This document shows, in pieces, positions 19,519-29,393 of a DNA stretch of 64,000 nt. Positions within the stretch are counted from its first letter, which is position 1; the number at the start of each line of letters is the position of its first letter. Under the pieces are notes generated by a model. It was not told the origin of the DNA. It saw only the letters and a program-made list of their open reading frames with translations, and made no database searches. Origin of the DNA: Streptomyces sp. NBC_00433 (GTDB taxonomy: Bacteria; Actinomycetota; Actinomycetes; Streptomycetales; Streptomycetaceae); assembly GCA_036015235.1 (NCBI GenBank), contig CP107926.1, positions 2,794,001 to 2,858,000 of the forward strand, given 5' to 3'. Made by a program: the position numbers and the translations under genes.

Positions 19519-20670
19519 TCAGCGGCCCTGTTCCAGCTCCCGCAGCCGGTTGAGGTCGATCATCCCGGTGTCGAAGAAGCTGGTCTCGTCCAGCGCCGCG
19601 GCCGGCTGCGGATATCCCTGGCCCTGCTGCTGGTACGGGATCTGCGGCGGATACTGCTGCTGGTCGTAGCCGGGCTGCTGCTCGTAGCCCTGCTGTCGGC
19701 CGTAGTCGTAGCCCTGGTCCTGGCCGTAGCCCGGCTGCGGGGCGTACGGGTCCGCGTAGCCGGCCTGCTGGGCGTATTCCTGCTGCTGGTAGCCGTCGCC
19801 GGTCTCCTGGACGTAGCCCGGCTGCGGGTAGGCGTCCTGCTGGTAGCCGTAGGCCGGCTCCTGCTGGGGCTCGGCGGGCTGCTGCTGCGGGTCGTAGCCG
19901 TACTGCGCCAGGTCGGCCTGCTCGGGCGCGGGGGCGGCGAGGCCCGCCAGGTAGTCGGCGTCGGACTGCTGGTGGTGGTGCTGCGGGTCGGCGTCGACAC
20001 CGTCGGCCGCGGCGATCTGCGCGGCCAGGTCGTCGATCGGGTTGTGCCCGGTGAGCTTGAGCCGGCCGCGGCCGACCGCCTCCAGTGTCTTGGTGAGCAC
20101 CGCCTCGAAGGCGCCGAGCTTGGTGTCGACGTAGTCGTCGGCGCGGCGGCGCAGCGTCTCGGGGTCGGTGCTGCGCTCCGGGGCGTCCGGGTCGTCCTCG
20201 GCGTAGCCCTGGTCGTCGAAGTCGGGGTGGCGGCCGAGCAGCTTCTCGCGGCCGCGGTCGACCGAGCCGATGGTCTTGGTGAGGACCACCTCGAAGTTGG
20301 CGAGCTTGCTGTCGACGTAGTCGTCGGCCTCGGCGCGGATCTCGTCCGCCTCGCGGCGGGCCTCGGCGACGATCCGGTCGGCCTCGTCCTTGGACTGCCG
20401 GGCGACATGAGTGTCGGAGACCAGCGAACCGCGTTCGGCGTGGGCCGACTCGATGATCCGCCGGGCCTCCGCCCTGGCCTGTTCGACCATCTGCTCACGG
20501 TCGCCGAGCAGGTCCTCGGCCTGGGCGAGGGAGTCGGGCAGCGCGGCGGACACCTCGTCGAGCATGGCGAGCAGCTCGGCCCGGTTCACCACGCAGGAGG
20601 CCGACATCGGCATCGACCGGGCGTTCGCCACGGTGGCCGCGATCTCATCGAGCTTCTTCTGGACGTCCAC
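19519..20670 (-). CDS. DivIVA-like coiled-coil protein with duplicated module and Gln/Tyr-rich tail
   Basis: A 383-residue cytoplasmic protein conserved next to coaD in Streptomyces and often annotated as a cell-division initiation protein. Residues 40-115 form a charged coiled coil with the alternating Ala/Glu/Arg pattern seen in ATP synthase b subunits and DivIVA. Two copies of a 31-residue module (DDYVDSKLANFEVVLTKT at 117-134; DDYVDTKLGAFEAVLTKT at 179-196) are 62 residues apart. The tail from about 220 is low-complexity Tyr/Gln/Pro/Gly and ends with a conserved SFFDTGMIDLNRLRELEQ. The GTG start is at 20670. A scaffold role is inference. Confidence 0.85.
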   Translation of the reverse strand: MDVQKKLDEIAATVANARSMPMSASCVVNRAELLAMLDEVSAALPDSLAQAEDLLGDREQMVEQARAEARRIIESAHAERGSLVSDTHVARQSKDEADRIVAEARREADEIRAEADDYVDSKLANFEVVLTKTIGSVDRGREKLLGRHPDFDDQGYAEDDPDAPERSTDPETLRRRADDYVDTKLGAFEAVLTKTLEAVGRGRLKLTGHNPIDDLAAQIAAADGVDADPQHHHQQSDADYLAGLAAPAPEQADLAQYGYDPQQQPAEPQQEPAYGYQQDAYPQPGYVQETGDGYQQQEYAQQAGYADPYAPQPGYGQDQGYDYGRQQGYEQQPGYDQQQYPPQIPYQQQGQGYPQPAAALDETSFFDTGMIDLNRLRELEQGR

Positions 20671-20680
20671 GCCGAAGACT

Positions 20681-21765
<1,085 letters not shown>

Positions 21766-21863
21766 CTGCTGCCCACCCTTCGCCTTCGCCTCACCCTTCG
21801 CACCCTATCCGGCCTGGGGCGGTCGGCTCCCGCGGCGGCCCGCCTCCCGTCCCGGGCCGTGCC

Positions 21864-24074
21864 TCAGCCCTTGTCGAGGTACTGCTCGCGGTCGGCGTCC
21901 AGCAGGCTGTCCAGGGCGCTGCGCAGGTCGGGGTGGGCGGCCAGCTCGGGGTCGGCGGCGACCACGGCGACGGCCTCCTGCCTGGCCTGCTCGATGACCT
22001 CCCGGTCCTCGATCACCGTCAGCATCCGCAGCGACGACCGGCTGCCGGACTGCGCCTGGCCCAGCACATCGCCCTCGCGGCGCTGCTGGAGGTCGATCTC
22101 GGACAGCTCGAAGCCGTCCAGGGTGCCGGCCACCGCGTCGAGCCTGCCGCGCGCCGGGCTCGCCTCGGGCGCCTCGGAGACCAGCAGGCACAGGCCGGCG
22201 GCGGAACCGCGGCCGACCCGGCCGCGCAGCTGGTGCAGCTGCGAGACGCCGAACCGGTCCGCGTCCATGATCACCATGGCGGTGGCATTGGGCACGTTCA
22301 CCCCGACCTCGATCACCGTGGTGGCCACCAGCACGTCCACCTCGCCGGCCGCGAAGCGCCGCATCACGTCGTCCTTCGCGTCCGGGGCCATCCGCCCGTG
22401 CAGCACCTCGACCCGCAGCCCGCTCAGCGGTCCCGCGGCGATCTGCTCGGCGATCTCCAGCACCGCGAGCGGCGGCCTGCGCTCGGCGTCGTCGGCCTTC
22501 TTCGCCGCGGCCTTGGCGTCCTCGTCGTCGCCGATCCGCGGGCACACCACATACGCCTGGTGCCCGCCCTCGACCTCCTCGCGCAACCGCTCCCAGGCCC
22601 GGCTGAGGAAGTGCGGCTTCTCCGCCGCCGGTACGACATGGGTCGCGATCGGCGAACGCCCGGCGGGCAGCTGGTCGAGCACCGAGGTCTCCAGGTCGCC
22701 GAAGACGGTCATCGCGACCGTCCGCGGGATCGGTGTGGCGGTCATCACCAGCAGATGCGGCGGCTGCGGCGCCTTGGCCCGCAGCGCGTCGCGCTGCTCG
22801 ACGCCGAAGCGGTGCTGCTCGTCCACCACGACGAGCCCCAGGTCGTGGAATCTGACCTTGTCCTCGATCAGCGCGTGGGTGCCCACCACGATCCCCGCCT
22901 CGCCCGTCACCAGGTCGAGCAGCGCCTGCCGGCGGGCGGCGGTGCCCATCGAGCCGGTCAGCAGCACCACCTTCGTGCCCAGCTCGGAGCCGCCGAGCAT
23001 GCTCGCGGGCTCCGCCAGCTCGCCCATCATCTCGGTGATCGACCGGTGGTGCTGCTGTGCGAGCACCTCGGTCGGCGCCAGCATCGCGGCCTGCCCGCCC
23101 GCGTCGACCACCCCGAGCATCGCGCGCAGCGCCACCAGGGTCTTGCCGGAGCCGACCTCGCCCTGGAGCAGCCGGTGCATCGGGTGGTCGGTGGCCAGGT
23201 CGGCGAAGACCTCGTCGGACACGGTGTGCTGGCCGTCGGTGAGGGTGAAGGGCAGCTTCGCGTCGAAGGCGGCGAGCAGCCCGTCGGCGGCCGGGCGGCG
23301 CGGCACCGCGGGCAGCGCGGACTCCGCGGCCCGCCGCCGGGCCAGCGCCACCTGGAGCACGAAGGCCTCGTCCCAGCGCAGCCGGTCCCTGGCCGCGGCG
23401 ATGTCGGCCTTCGACCGCGGCCGGTGCACCTTCTCCAGCGCCTCGGGCAGCGGCGCGAGACCGCGTGCCGCGCGCAGCTCCTCGGGCAGCGGCTCGCCGA
23501 CGCCCGCCCAGCCGGTGGCCGCCAGCGAGTTGAGCGCGGTCTCGACGGCCTGCGCGATCTTCCACGAGGTGATCTGCTTGCACGCCGGATACAGCGGGAT
23601 CAGCCGGTTGGCGAAGGCGTCGACCGCCGCCTCGCCCGCGTCGTCCGCGTCGTCCGCGTCCAGCAGCTGGTAGTCGGGGTGGGCGAGCTGCCGGGTCCGG
23701 TTGAAGACCGACACCTTGCCGGAGAACATCCCGCGGCGGCCCGGGATCAGCCGGTGCGCGTGCGCGTGGGCGGCCTTGCTGAAGAAGACCAGCGTCAGCG
23801 ACCCGCTGCCGTCGCTGACGACGACTTCGAGGCGTACGCCCGAGCCGCCGCCGTACGTCCGCTTGTCGGCCTTGGAAATCTGCGCCACCACGGTCACGTG
23901 CTCGTCGACCGGGAGGTCGGCCAGCCGCGTCAGCTCCCCGCGCTCGGCATATCGGCGCGGGTAGTGGTGCAGCAGGTCACCTGTGGTGTGCAGGTCGAGA
24001 TGCTCGCCGAGCACCTTGGCGGTGCGGTCGCCGACGAGCTTGCGCAGCGGTTCGTCCAACGGGTTGCCAGTCAT
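21864..24074 (-). CDS. recG: ATP-dependent DNA helicase RecG
   Basis: A 736-residue branched-DNA helicase that remodels stalled forks. The N-terminal wedge/OB region (HVTVVAQISKADKRTYGGGSG) is followed by superfamily 2 motifs: LLQGEVGSGKTLVALRAM (Walker A), VVDEQHRFG (DExH-like), TATPIPRT, and QLRGRVGRG (motif VI). The length is normal apart from an Ala/Asp-rich loop (DDEDAKAAAKKADDAERR) in the second helicase lobe. The ATG is at 24074, 39 bp after the FakA-like gene. Neighbourhood with rpmB and a YloV-type protein is the same as in Bacillus. Confidence 0.96.
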   Translation of the reverse strand: MTGNPLDEPLRKLVGDRTAKVLGEHLDLHTTGDLLHHYPRRYAERGELTRLADLPVDEHVTVVAQISKADKRTYGGGSGVRLEVVVSDGSGSLTLVFFSKAAHAHAHRLIPGRRGMFSGKVSVFNRTRQLAHPDYQLLDADDADDAGEAAVDAFANRLIPLYPACKQITSWKIAQAVETALNSLAATGWAGVGEPLPEELRAARGLAPLPEALEKVHRPRSKADIAAARDRLRWDEAFVLQVALARRRAAESALPAVPRRPAADGLLAAFDAKLPFTLTDGQHTVSDEVFADLATDHPMHRLLQGEVGSGKTLVALRAMLGVVDAGGQAAMLAPTEVLAQQHHRSITEMMGELAEPASMLGGSELGTKVVLLTGSMGTAARRQALLDLVTGEAGIVVGTHALIEDKVRFHDLGLVVVDEQHRFGVEQRDALRAKAPQPPHLLVMTATPIPRTVAMTVFGDLETSVLDQLPAGRSPIATHVVPAAEKPHFLSRAWERLREEVEGGHQAYVVCPRIGDDEDAKAAAKKADDAERRPPLAVLEIAEQIAAGPLSGLRVEVLHGRMAPDAKDDVMRRFAAGEVDVLVATTVIEVGVNVPNATAMVIMDADRFGVSQLHQLRGRVGRGSAAGLCLLVSEAPEASPARGRLDAVAGTLDGFELSEIDLQQRREGDVLGQAQSGSRSSLRMLTVIEDREVIEQARQEAVAVVAADPELAAHPDLRSALDSLLDADREQYLDKG

Positions 24075-24113
24075 CGCCTCCCATCTTGGCGCACGCCCCT
24101 GACAAACCGGCGG

Positions 24114-26492
24114 CTACTCCACGCCGATCAGCAGCGGGCAGGACGCCTGCCCGCCGTCGTACGTCACCGTGTCCACCGCCAGGTGCCGGTCGCGGACGTG
24201 CGACTCCAGGCGGACCGCGAGCCCCGGCGGCGCGGTGGCGCCCAGCACGAGGGTGACCATCTCGCCGCCCGCCGCCAGCATCCTGTCCAGTACGTGGACG
24301 GCGGTGTCCACGACGTCGGCGCCGATCACGGCCACGTCGCCGTCGATCAGCCCGAGGACGTCGCCGGCCTGGCAGACGCCCGCCATCGTCCACGACTCGC
24401 GCTCGGCGACGGTCACCTCCGCGTAGCGCGTGGCGCCGGCCGCGGACGTCATCGCGACGACGTCCTCGTCGAAGCGGCGGGACGGCTCGTGGACGGCCAG
24501 CGCGGCGATCCCCTGGACCGCGGACCGGGTCGGGATCAGCGCGACCCGCACCCCGTCCGCACGGGCCTGCTCCACGGCGGCGGCGGCCGCGTGCCGCAGC
24601 TCCGTGTCGTTCGGCAGCAATATCACTTCGCGTGCGTGCGCCCGACGGATCGCGGCGGCGATCTCACCGCTCGCCAGCTGCTCACCAGCCCGCAGGGCGA
24701 CCACGGTGGCGCCGGCCTGCGCGCACAGCTCCGCCATCCCGTCCCCCCGCACGACCGCCACGATCGCCCGCTCGTGCGGCCCCGCCCCGCGGCGCACCTG
24801 CTCCCCGAAATGCGTGACGCGAATCCGGTACGGCCGCCCGGCCTCGATCCCCGCCTCGATGGCGGCCCCCACGTCGTCGACGTGCACATGCACATTCCAC
24901 AACCCGTCCCCGCCGACCACGACGAGCGAGTCCCCGAGCCGGTCGAGCCGGGCTCGCAGCCGAGCGATTTTCGCGGCGTTCGCCGCTTCGAGCAGGTAGA
25001 TCACCTCGTAGGCGGGCCCGCCTACGGCCTGGCAGTCCTCTGGCCCGCCGGCCGTGGCGACTCGGGGGGGCGCGCCCCCCGGGGCCCCTGCCGGGGCGGG
25101 GCGGTGGGGTGCGCCCACCGGGGCGCCTGCGGCACCCGCGTCCGCCGCGGAGGCCGTCCGGCCGCCCGGCAGGTCGGGGGCGGGCGGTGCGCCCGCGCCG
25201 GTGGCGGCCGTTGGCCTGCCGGCCTGGGCGGGGCGGTGGGGGGCGCCCACCGGGGCGCCGACGGGATCCGCGTCCGCCGCGGAGGGCGCCCGGCCGCCCG
25301 GCAGGGCGGGGCCGGGGGGTGCGCCCGGGGCGCCGGTGGCGGCCGGTGGGCTGCCCGCCTGGGCGAGGCCGGGGGGTGGGCCCGGTGGGGCGCCGACGGT
25401 GCCCGAGTCTGTAGCGGAGACTGTCCGCCCGCCCGGCGGGGTGGGGGCGGGCGGTGCGGCCGCGCCGGTGGCGGCCGTTGGCCTGCCGGCCTGGGCGGGG
25501 CCGTGGGATGCGCCCGGTGGGGCGCCTGCGGCACCCGCGTCCGCGGCGGAGGCCGTCCGGCCGCCGGGCGGGGCTCCGGCGGGATCCGAGTTCGTTGCGG
25601 TGGCCGCCGTACGCCTACCCGTCTGGGCGGAACGGGGTGGTGTGCCTGCCGGGGCACCCGCGTCTGTGCCCAAGGCGGCCGGTGGCCCGCCGGCCTGGGC
25701 CGGGGGGCGGGGCGCGCCAGTCGCCAGGATGCTGGTGGGATCCGCGTCTGCGGCGGGGGGCGTCCACTCGGCGCCCGCCGTGGGTGGGGTCGTGCGGAAG
25801 GATGTGCCGGCTCCCGGGGTGGTGGCCGTGTGCATCGGGGTGTCGCCCGTTACCGCGTCGGACAGGGCCGCCAGTACGGCGACCAGGCCGAGGCCGCCGG
25901 CGTCCACGACGCCCGCGCTGCGCAGGACGCCGAGTTGGCCGGGGGTCGCCGCCAGGGCCGCGCGGGCGCCGGTGTGGGCCGCGCGCACCACCTCGGCGAG
26001 GTCGCCGACCGTCGCTTCCGCCGCGCTCGCCGCGGCGCTCGCCACGGTGAGCATCGTGCCCTCGGCGGGGTGGGCGACAGCCTCGTACGCCGAGTCCGCG
26101 GCCGACCGCAGCGCGCGGCGCAGCGCGTTGGCGTCCGGGCCGCCGGCGGCCTCGGCCAGCGGTTCGTTCATGCCGCGCAGCAACTGCGCCAGGATCGTGC
26201 CGGAATTGCCGCGGGCACCGATGAGGGCGCCGTGGGACATCGCCCGGAAGGCCTCGGGCAGCGTCGGACCGCCCGCCGTACCCGCGGCCGGGTCGGCCGT
26301 CGCGTGGGCGTCGAAGACGGCTTCCACGCTTTGCGCGGCCGACTCGACGGTCAGGTAGAGGTTCGTGCCGGTGTCGCCGTCGGCGACGGGGAAGACGTTG
26401 ATCGCGTCGATCTCTTCGCGGGCGCGGCCCAGTGCGGCGAGGGTGAGCCGGCACCAAGTGCGCACCGTGGGTGCGTCGAGCGAGGGCGGCAC
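24114..26492 (-). CDS. FakA/YloV-family DAK2-domain protein with long tandem-repeat linker
   Basis: A 792-residue protein; family members are normally about 550. The N-terminal DhaL (DAK2) kinase-type domain spans about residues 8-205, with AINVFPVADGDTGTNLYLT (nucleotide/metal site) and GALIGARGNSGTILAQLL. The C-terminal domain (about 480-792) contains YEVIYLLEAANAAKIARLRA, NVHVHVDDVGAAIEAG and LPNDTEL, typical of the fatty-acid kinase FakA family. Between them is a Pro/Ala/Gly-rich linker made of 44-45 residue tandem repeats (residues about 264-465). GTG 26492 is chosen because AGGAGG lies 5-6 nt upstream and the DhaL domain starts there. Context rpmB / this gene / recG is the same as for yloV. 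Kinase activity is inferred; no FakB partner is in the window. Confidence 0.85.
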   Translation of the reverse strand: MPPSLDAPTVRTWCRLTLAALGRAREEIDAINVFPVADGDTGTNLYLTVESAAQSVEAVFDAHATADPAAGTAGGPTLPEAFRAMSHGALIGARGNSGTILAQLLRGMNEPLAEAAGGPDANALRRALRSAADSAYEAVAHPAEGTMLTVASAAASAAEATVGDLAEVVRAAHTGARAALAATPGQLGVLRSAGVVDAGGLGLVAVLAALSDAVTGDTPMHTATTPGAGTSFRTTPPTAGAEWTPPAADADPTSILATGAPRPPAQAGGPPAALGTDAGAPAGTPPRSAQTGRRTAATATNSDPAGAPPGGRTASAADAGAAGAPPGASHGPAQAGRPTAATGAAAPPAPTPPGGRTVSATDSGTVGAPPGPPPGLAQAGSPPAATGAPGAPPGPALPGGRAPSAADADPVGAPVGAPHRPAQAGRPTAATGAGAPPAPDLPGGRTASAADAGAAGAPVGAPHRPAPAGAPGGAPPRVATAGGPEDCQAVGGPAYEVIYLLEAANAAKIARLRARLDRLGDSLVVVGGDGLWNVHVHVDDVGAAIEAGIEAGRPYRIRVTHFGEQVRRGAGPHERAIVAVVRGDGMAELCAQAGATVVALRAGEQLASGEIAAAIRRAHAREVILLPNDTELRHAAAAAVEQARADGVRVALIPTRSAVQGIAALAVHEPSRRFDEDVVAMTSAAGATRYAEVTVAERESWTMAGVCQAGDVLGLIDGDVAVIGADVVDTAVHVLDRMLAAGGEMVTLVLGATAPPGLAVRLESHVRDRHLAVDTVTYDGGQASCPLLIGVE
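25098..25700 (-). repeat. Tandem repeats of 132-135 bp inside the FakA-like gene
   Basis: Unit starts on the plus strand are at 25098, 25230, 25365, 25497 and 25629. Four full units (44, 45, 44 and 44 codons) are followed by a truncated 24-codon unit. All spacings are multiples of three, so the frame is kept. Each encoded unit runs roughly AQAGRPTAATG, then a Pro-rich stretch, PGGRTASAADAG, then GAPVGAPHRP. Further degenerate copies may extend to about 25780. Confidence 0.85.
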
Positions 26493-26899
26493 GAATCCTC
26501 CTGCGGAGAGCGATTTCTCCGCCCGAGCGTAGTCGTCTTCGGGGTGCCCCCGGGTCTGCCCCGTTCCCGGGGCGCCGGGACCCTTCCCGGTGGGGCCGGT
26601 CTCGCGGTTCCCCGAGCCCCTGAGGGCCTGCGCCCTGCGGCGCGTTGCTCGGCCGCGGCCGCGTCGTGGCTTGGCGCGCAGTTCCCCGCGCCCCTGAGGG
26701 CCTGCCCCTTGCGGCGCGTTGCCTGACCGCCGCCGCGTCGTGGCTTGGCGCGCCCCCGGAAAACGCTCGCCATGGGGAAAGGGCGGGGTGGGAGCGTGGT
26801 AGTTTCGTGGCATGGGAGCAGTCGTTGTATGCTGCTCCGGTTGCCTGGGGCTCTCCCGGGCTTTTCCTCGTAAATGTATCTGAAGTCTTGGAGTGTCCC
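26493..26899. repeat. Divergent intergenic region with a 74-bp tandem duplication
   Basis: This 407-bp gap separates the FakA-like gene from rpmB. Two 73-bp copies lie at 26607-26679 and 26681-26753, both running from GTTCCCC through CCCCTGAGGGCCTG to CGTCGTGGCTTGGCGCGC with scattered mismatches. The repeat contains the GTTCCCCGCGCCCCTG motif found at other intergenic sites here. The rpmB promoter must lie to the right of the repeats. Confidence 0.75.
26804..26833 (+). promoter_or_regulatory. Possible rpmB promoter
   Basis: TATGCT at 26828-26833 fits the -10 consensus TAnnnT. The -35 position (TTCGTG, 26804-26809) is weak. The site is 67 bp upstream of the rpmB start, in the only AT-richer part of the gap. 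Confidence 0.35.
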
Positions 26900-27085
26900 G
26901 TGGCTGCCAACTGCGACGTCTGCGGCAAGGGGCCGGGCTTCGGCAACAGCATTTCCCACTCGCACCGCCGTACCCCGCGTCGTTGGAACCCCAACATCCA
27001 GCGGGTGCGTGCAGTCGTGGGGAAGACGCCGAAGCGGCTCAATGTCTGCACCTCGTGCATCAAGGCCGGCAAGGTCTCGCGCTAG
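26900..27085 (+). CDS. rpmB: Ribosomal protein bL28
   Basis: A 61-residue large-subunit protein beginning (GTG) [20 protein letters not shown]. Cysteine pairs CDVC and CTSC make it the zinc-binding (C+) paralogue, as opposed to the zinc-free form that Streptomyces makes under zinc starvation via Zur. The core [16 protein letters not shown] binds 23S rRNA. It is divergent from the FakA-like gene and convergent with thiD, sharing a terminator with it. Confidence 0.97.
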   Translation: MAANCDVCGKGPGFGNSISHSHRRTPRRWNPNIQRVRAVVGKTPKRLNVCTSCIKAGKVSR

Positions 27086-27175
27086 CGAGTGACCCCCCTC
27101 CGCCCTCAGGGGCGGAAGGGACCCGGTCCGCGCTGACGCGTCATCTCGCAGCGGCGCAGCCTTCCGGCTCCGGAG

Positions 27176-27205
27176 AAGCCGGTCCACCTTCGGGTGGGCC
27201 GGCTT
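27176..27205. terminator. Bidirectional terminator between rpmB and thiD
   Basis: A 13-bp stem (27176-27188 with 27193-27205, one G-T pair) closes on a stable TTCG tetraloop and is followed by TTTT on the plus strand. The thiD stop codon starts 2 bp beyond the right arm, so it can serve both convergent genes. Confidence 0.85.
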
Positions 27206-27206
27206 T

Positions 27207-28019
27207 TCAGCGTGCTCTGAAGGCGTGGCCGTGGTCGACAGGGCCGATGCCGGCGCCCAGGGGGAAGCCGGCCGCGATGGCAGCGGTGACGTAGGTCTTC
27301 GCCAGGCCGACGGCGGTGGGGACGTCGTGGCCGAGGGCGAGGTACGAGGCCAGCGCGCTGGCCAGCGTGCAGCCGGTGCCGTGGGTGTGGCGGGCGGGGT
27401 GGCGCGGGGCGCGGAACCAGCGCTCGGTGCGGCCGTCGGAGAGCAGGTCGGCGGACTCGGCGGTGCCGGGCAGGTGGCCGCCCTTGATCAGGGCCCAGCG
27501 CGGGCCGCAGGCCAGGACGGCGTCGGCGGCGGCCCGCATGCCCTGCTCGTCGGTGACGGTGACGCCGGTGAGCCGGGTGACCTCGTCGAGGTTGGGTGTG
27601 GCGACGGTGGCCAGCGGCAGCAGCCTGGTGCGTACGACGTCGGGTGCGTCGCCGCGCAGCAGGGCGTCGCCGTGCTTGGAGACGCCGACCGGGTCGACGA
27701 CGACGGGGGCGTCGAGGCCGGTGAGCAGGTCGGCGACGGTGCCGGCCAGTTCGGCGGAGGCGAGCATGCCGGTCTTGACGGCCTGCACCCCGATGTCGTC
27801 GACGACGGCCCTGAACTGGGCGCGTACCGCTTCGGGCGGCAGGTCCCAGGTGCCGTGCACGCCGAGCGAGTTCTGCGCGGTCACGGCGGTGATCACGCTC
27901 ATGCCGTGGACGCCGAGGGCGAGCATCGTCTTGAGGTCGGCCTGGATGCCGGCACCGCCGCCGGAGTCGGATCCGGCGACGGTGAGCACGCGCGGGGGCG
28001 CGGCGGGCGGGATGCTCAC
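27207..28019 (-). CDS. thiD: Hydroxymethylpyrimidine/phosphomethylpyrimidine kinase ThiD
   Basis: A 270-residue ribokinase-fold enzyme that phosphorylates HMP and HMP-phosphate in thiamine synthesis. Visible motifs: [20 protein letters not shown] at the N-terminus, [24 protein letters not shown], and the ATP/anion-hole [17 protein letters not shown] with the catalytic base region HTHGTGCT. The GTG at 28019 overlaps the thiL stop by 4 bp (GTGA), so the pair is translationally coupled. No TPP riboswitch was seen upstream of thiL. Confidence 0.95.
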   Translation of the reverse strand: MSIPPAAPPRVLTVAGSDSGGGAGIQADLKTMLALGVHGMSVITAVTAQNSLGVHGTWDLPPEAVRAQFRAVVDDIGVQAVKTGMLASAELAGTVADLLTGLDAPVVVDPVGVSKHGDALLRGDAPDVVRTRLLPLATVATPNLDEVTRLTGVTVTDEQGMRAAADAVLACGPRWALIKGGHLPGTAESADLLSDGRTERWFRAPRHPARHTHGTGCTLASALASYLALGHDVPTAVGLAKTYVTAAIAAGFPLGAGIGPVDHGHAFRAR

Positions 28020-28981
28020 GCGTCGTCGCCGAAGTGGTCCCAGCCGCCCGCCTTCTCCCAGGGCGCACCGTCGACGGTGACCTGCGGGGTGCGGCCTGCC
28101 GGTGCGGTGACCTTGCCGATGACCCGCCAGCGGGCGGGCAGTTTCACGTCGGGCGGGAAGGCGGCGACGATGGCGTGGTCCTCGCCGCCGGTGAGCACCC
28201 AGTGCAGCGGGTCGACGCCGACGGCCTGCCCGATGTCGGTCATCTGCGCGGGTACGTCGACGGCGGCGGACCGCAGGTCGATGTCGGCGCCGCTGGCGGT
28301 GGCGATGTGGCCGAGGTCGGCGACCAGGCCGTCGCTGACGTCGGTCATGGCGGTGGCGCCGAGTTCCGCCGCCGCGGGGCCCGCGTGGTAGGGGGGTTCG
28401 GGGCGGCGGTGGGCCTCGACGAAGGCGCGCGGAGAGCGGAAGCCGCGGGACAGGACGGCGAGTCCGGCGGCGGACCAGCCGAGCCAGCCGGTGACGGCGA
28501 TGACGTCGCCGGGGCGGGCCCCCGACCGGGTGACGGCGGCCCGGTTGCGGAGGTCGCCGAGGGCGGTGACGGCCACGGTGATGGTGTCGCCGCGTACGAC
28601 GTCGCCGCCGACGACGGCCGCGCCGGCGACCTGGCACTCGTCGCGGATGCCGTCCATCAGCTCGATCGGCCAGGTGGCGGGGAGTTCGGCGGGCACGACG
28701 AGGCCGAGCAGCACGGCGGTGGGGACGGCGCCCATGGCGGCGATGTCCGCAAGGTTCTGCGCGGCGGCCTTGCGGCCGACGTCGTAGGCGGTGGACCAGT
28801 CGCGGCGGAAGTGCCGGCCCTCGACCAGGATGTCGGTGCTGGCCACCACCCGCCGATCGGGCGCGGTGATGACGGCGGCGTCGTCACCGGGGCCGATTTT
28901 CACGGCCGGGGTCGAGGTGAGGCGGGAGGTCAGTTCCCTGATGAGCCCGAACTCCCCCAACTCGCCCACAGTCCCCTTCAT
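28016..28981 (-). CDS. thiL: Thiamine-monophosphate kinase ThiL
   Basis: A 321-residue PurM/AIR-synthase-like kinase making thiamine diphosphate. It contains [21 protein letters not shown] (metal and phosphate binding), [25 protein letters not shown] and [16 protein letters not shown]. The ATG at 28981 opens [14 protein letters not shown], the usual actinobacterial N-terminus. It is the first gene of thiL-thiD and is divergent from the RAM-domain gene. Confidence 0.95.
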   Translation of the reverse strand: MKGTVGELGEFGLIRELTSRLTSTPAVKIGPGDDAAVITAPDRRVVASTDILVEGRHFRRDWSTAYDVGRKAAAQNLADIAAMGAVPTAVLLGLVVPAELPATWPIELMDGIRDECQVAGAAVVGGDVVRGDTITVAVTALGDLRNRAAVTRSGARPGDVIAVTGWLGWSAAGLAVLSRGFRSPRAFVEAHRRPEPPYHAGPAAAELGATAMTDVSDGLVADLGHIATASGADIDLRSAAVDVPAQMTDIGQAVGVDPLHWVLTGGEDHAIVAAFPPDVKLPARWRVIGKVTAPAGRTPQVTVDGAPWEKAGGWDHFGDDA

Positions 28982-29139
28982 CTCATCGTCCCCTTAGGTC
29001 TCGGCATTCGCCGGTTCTGCTGAGTGTTTCCCGTCAATACGGGGGTCAGGTACCGCGCGGGTCTCCCCGCTGTGCGCGACGACGCGATAACGTGGCGTCC
29101 CCCTTCCCACATGATCCTCGTAGCCGCCCTGGAGGTTCC

Positions 29140-29373
29140 GTGGTACAGGCCTACATCCTGATCCAGACCGAGGTCGGCAAGGCCTCGGCAGTAGCGGAGG
29201 TGATCTCCAAGATCGACGGCGTCATGCAGGCCGAGGACGTCACGGGCCCCTATGACGTGATCGTCAGGGCCCAGGCGGACACGGTCGACGAACTCGGCCG
29301 GATGGTGGTCGCCAAGGTTCAGCAGGTGGACGGCATCACCCGAACCCTCACCTGTCCCGTCGTCCATATCTAG
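29140..29373 (+). CDS. Stand-alone Lrp/AsnC effector-binding (RAM) domain protein
   Basis: A 77-residue protein consisting only of the ligand-binding RAM domain of the Lrp/AsnC family (VQAYILIQTEVGKASAVAEV, GVMQAEDVTGPYDVIVRAQA, VQQVDGITRTLTCPVVHI). It has no helix-turn-helix. Such proteins form small oligomers that bind amino acids and may modulate full-length Lrp regulators. The GTG at 29140 with GGAGG five bases upstream is clear. It is divergent from thiL and upstream of the DUF3515 gene by 20 bp. Confidence 0.92.
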   Translation: MVQAYILIQTEVGKASAVAEVISKIDGVMQAEDVTGPYDVIVRAQADTVDELGRMVVAKVQQVDGITRTLTCPVVHI

Positions 29374-29393
29374 CCCCCCGATATGCTCGCCCG

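Noticed and set aside
25098..25700. The repeat array as a CRISPR
   Set aside because: Units are directly adjacent, coding and imperfect, with no unique spacers and no cas genes.
21933..26726. A 1597-codon plus-strand frame across recG and the FakA-like gene
   Set aside because: Composition is only Gly/Ala/Arg/Val/Gln with no motifs; the minus-strand genes are certain.
26493..26813. N-terminal extension of the FakA-like protein
   Set aside because: The extension is encoded by the tandem intergenic repeats. A good ribosome site lies directly before GTG 26492.
28982..29139. TPP riboswitch upstream of thiL
   Set aside because: The conserved CTGAGA and ACCTGA elements are not found on the minus strand of this gap.
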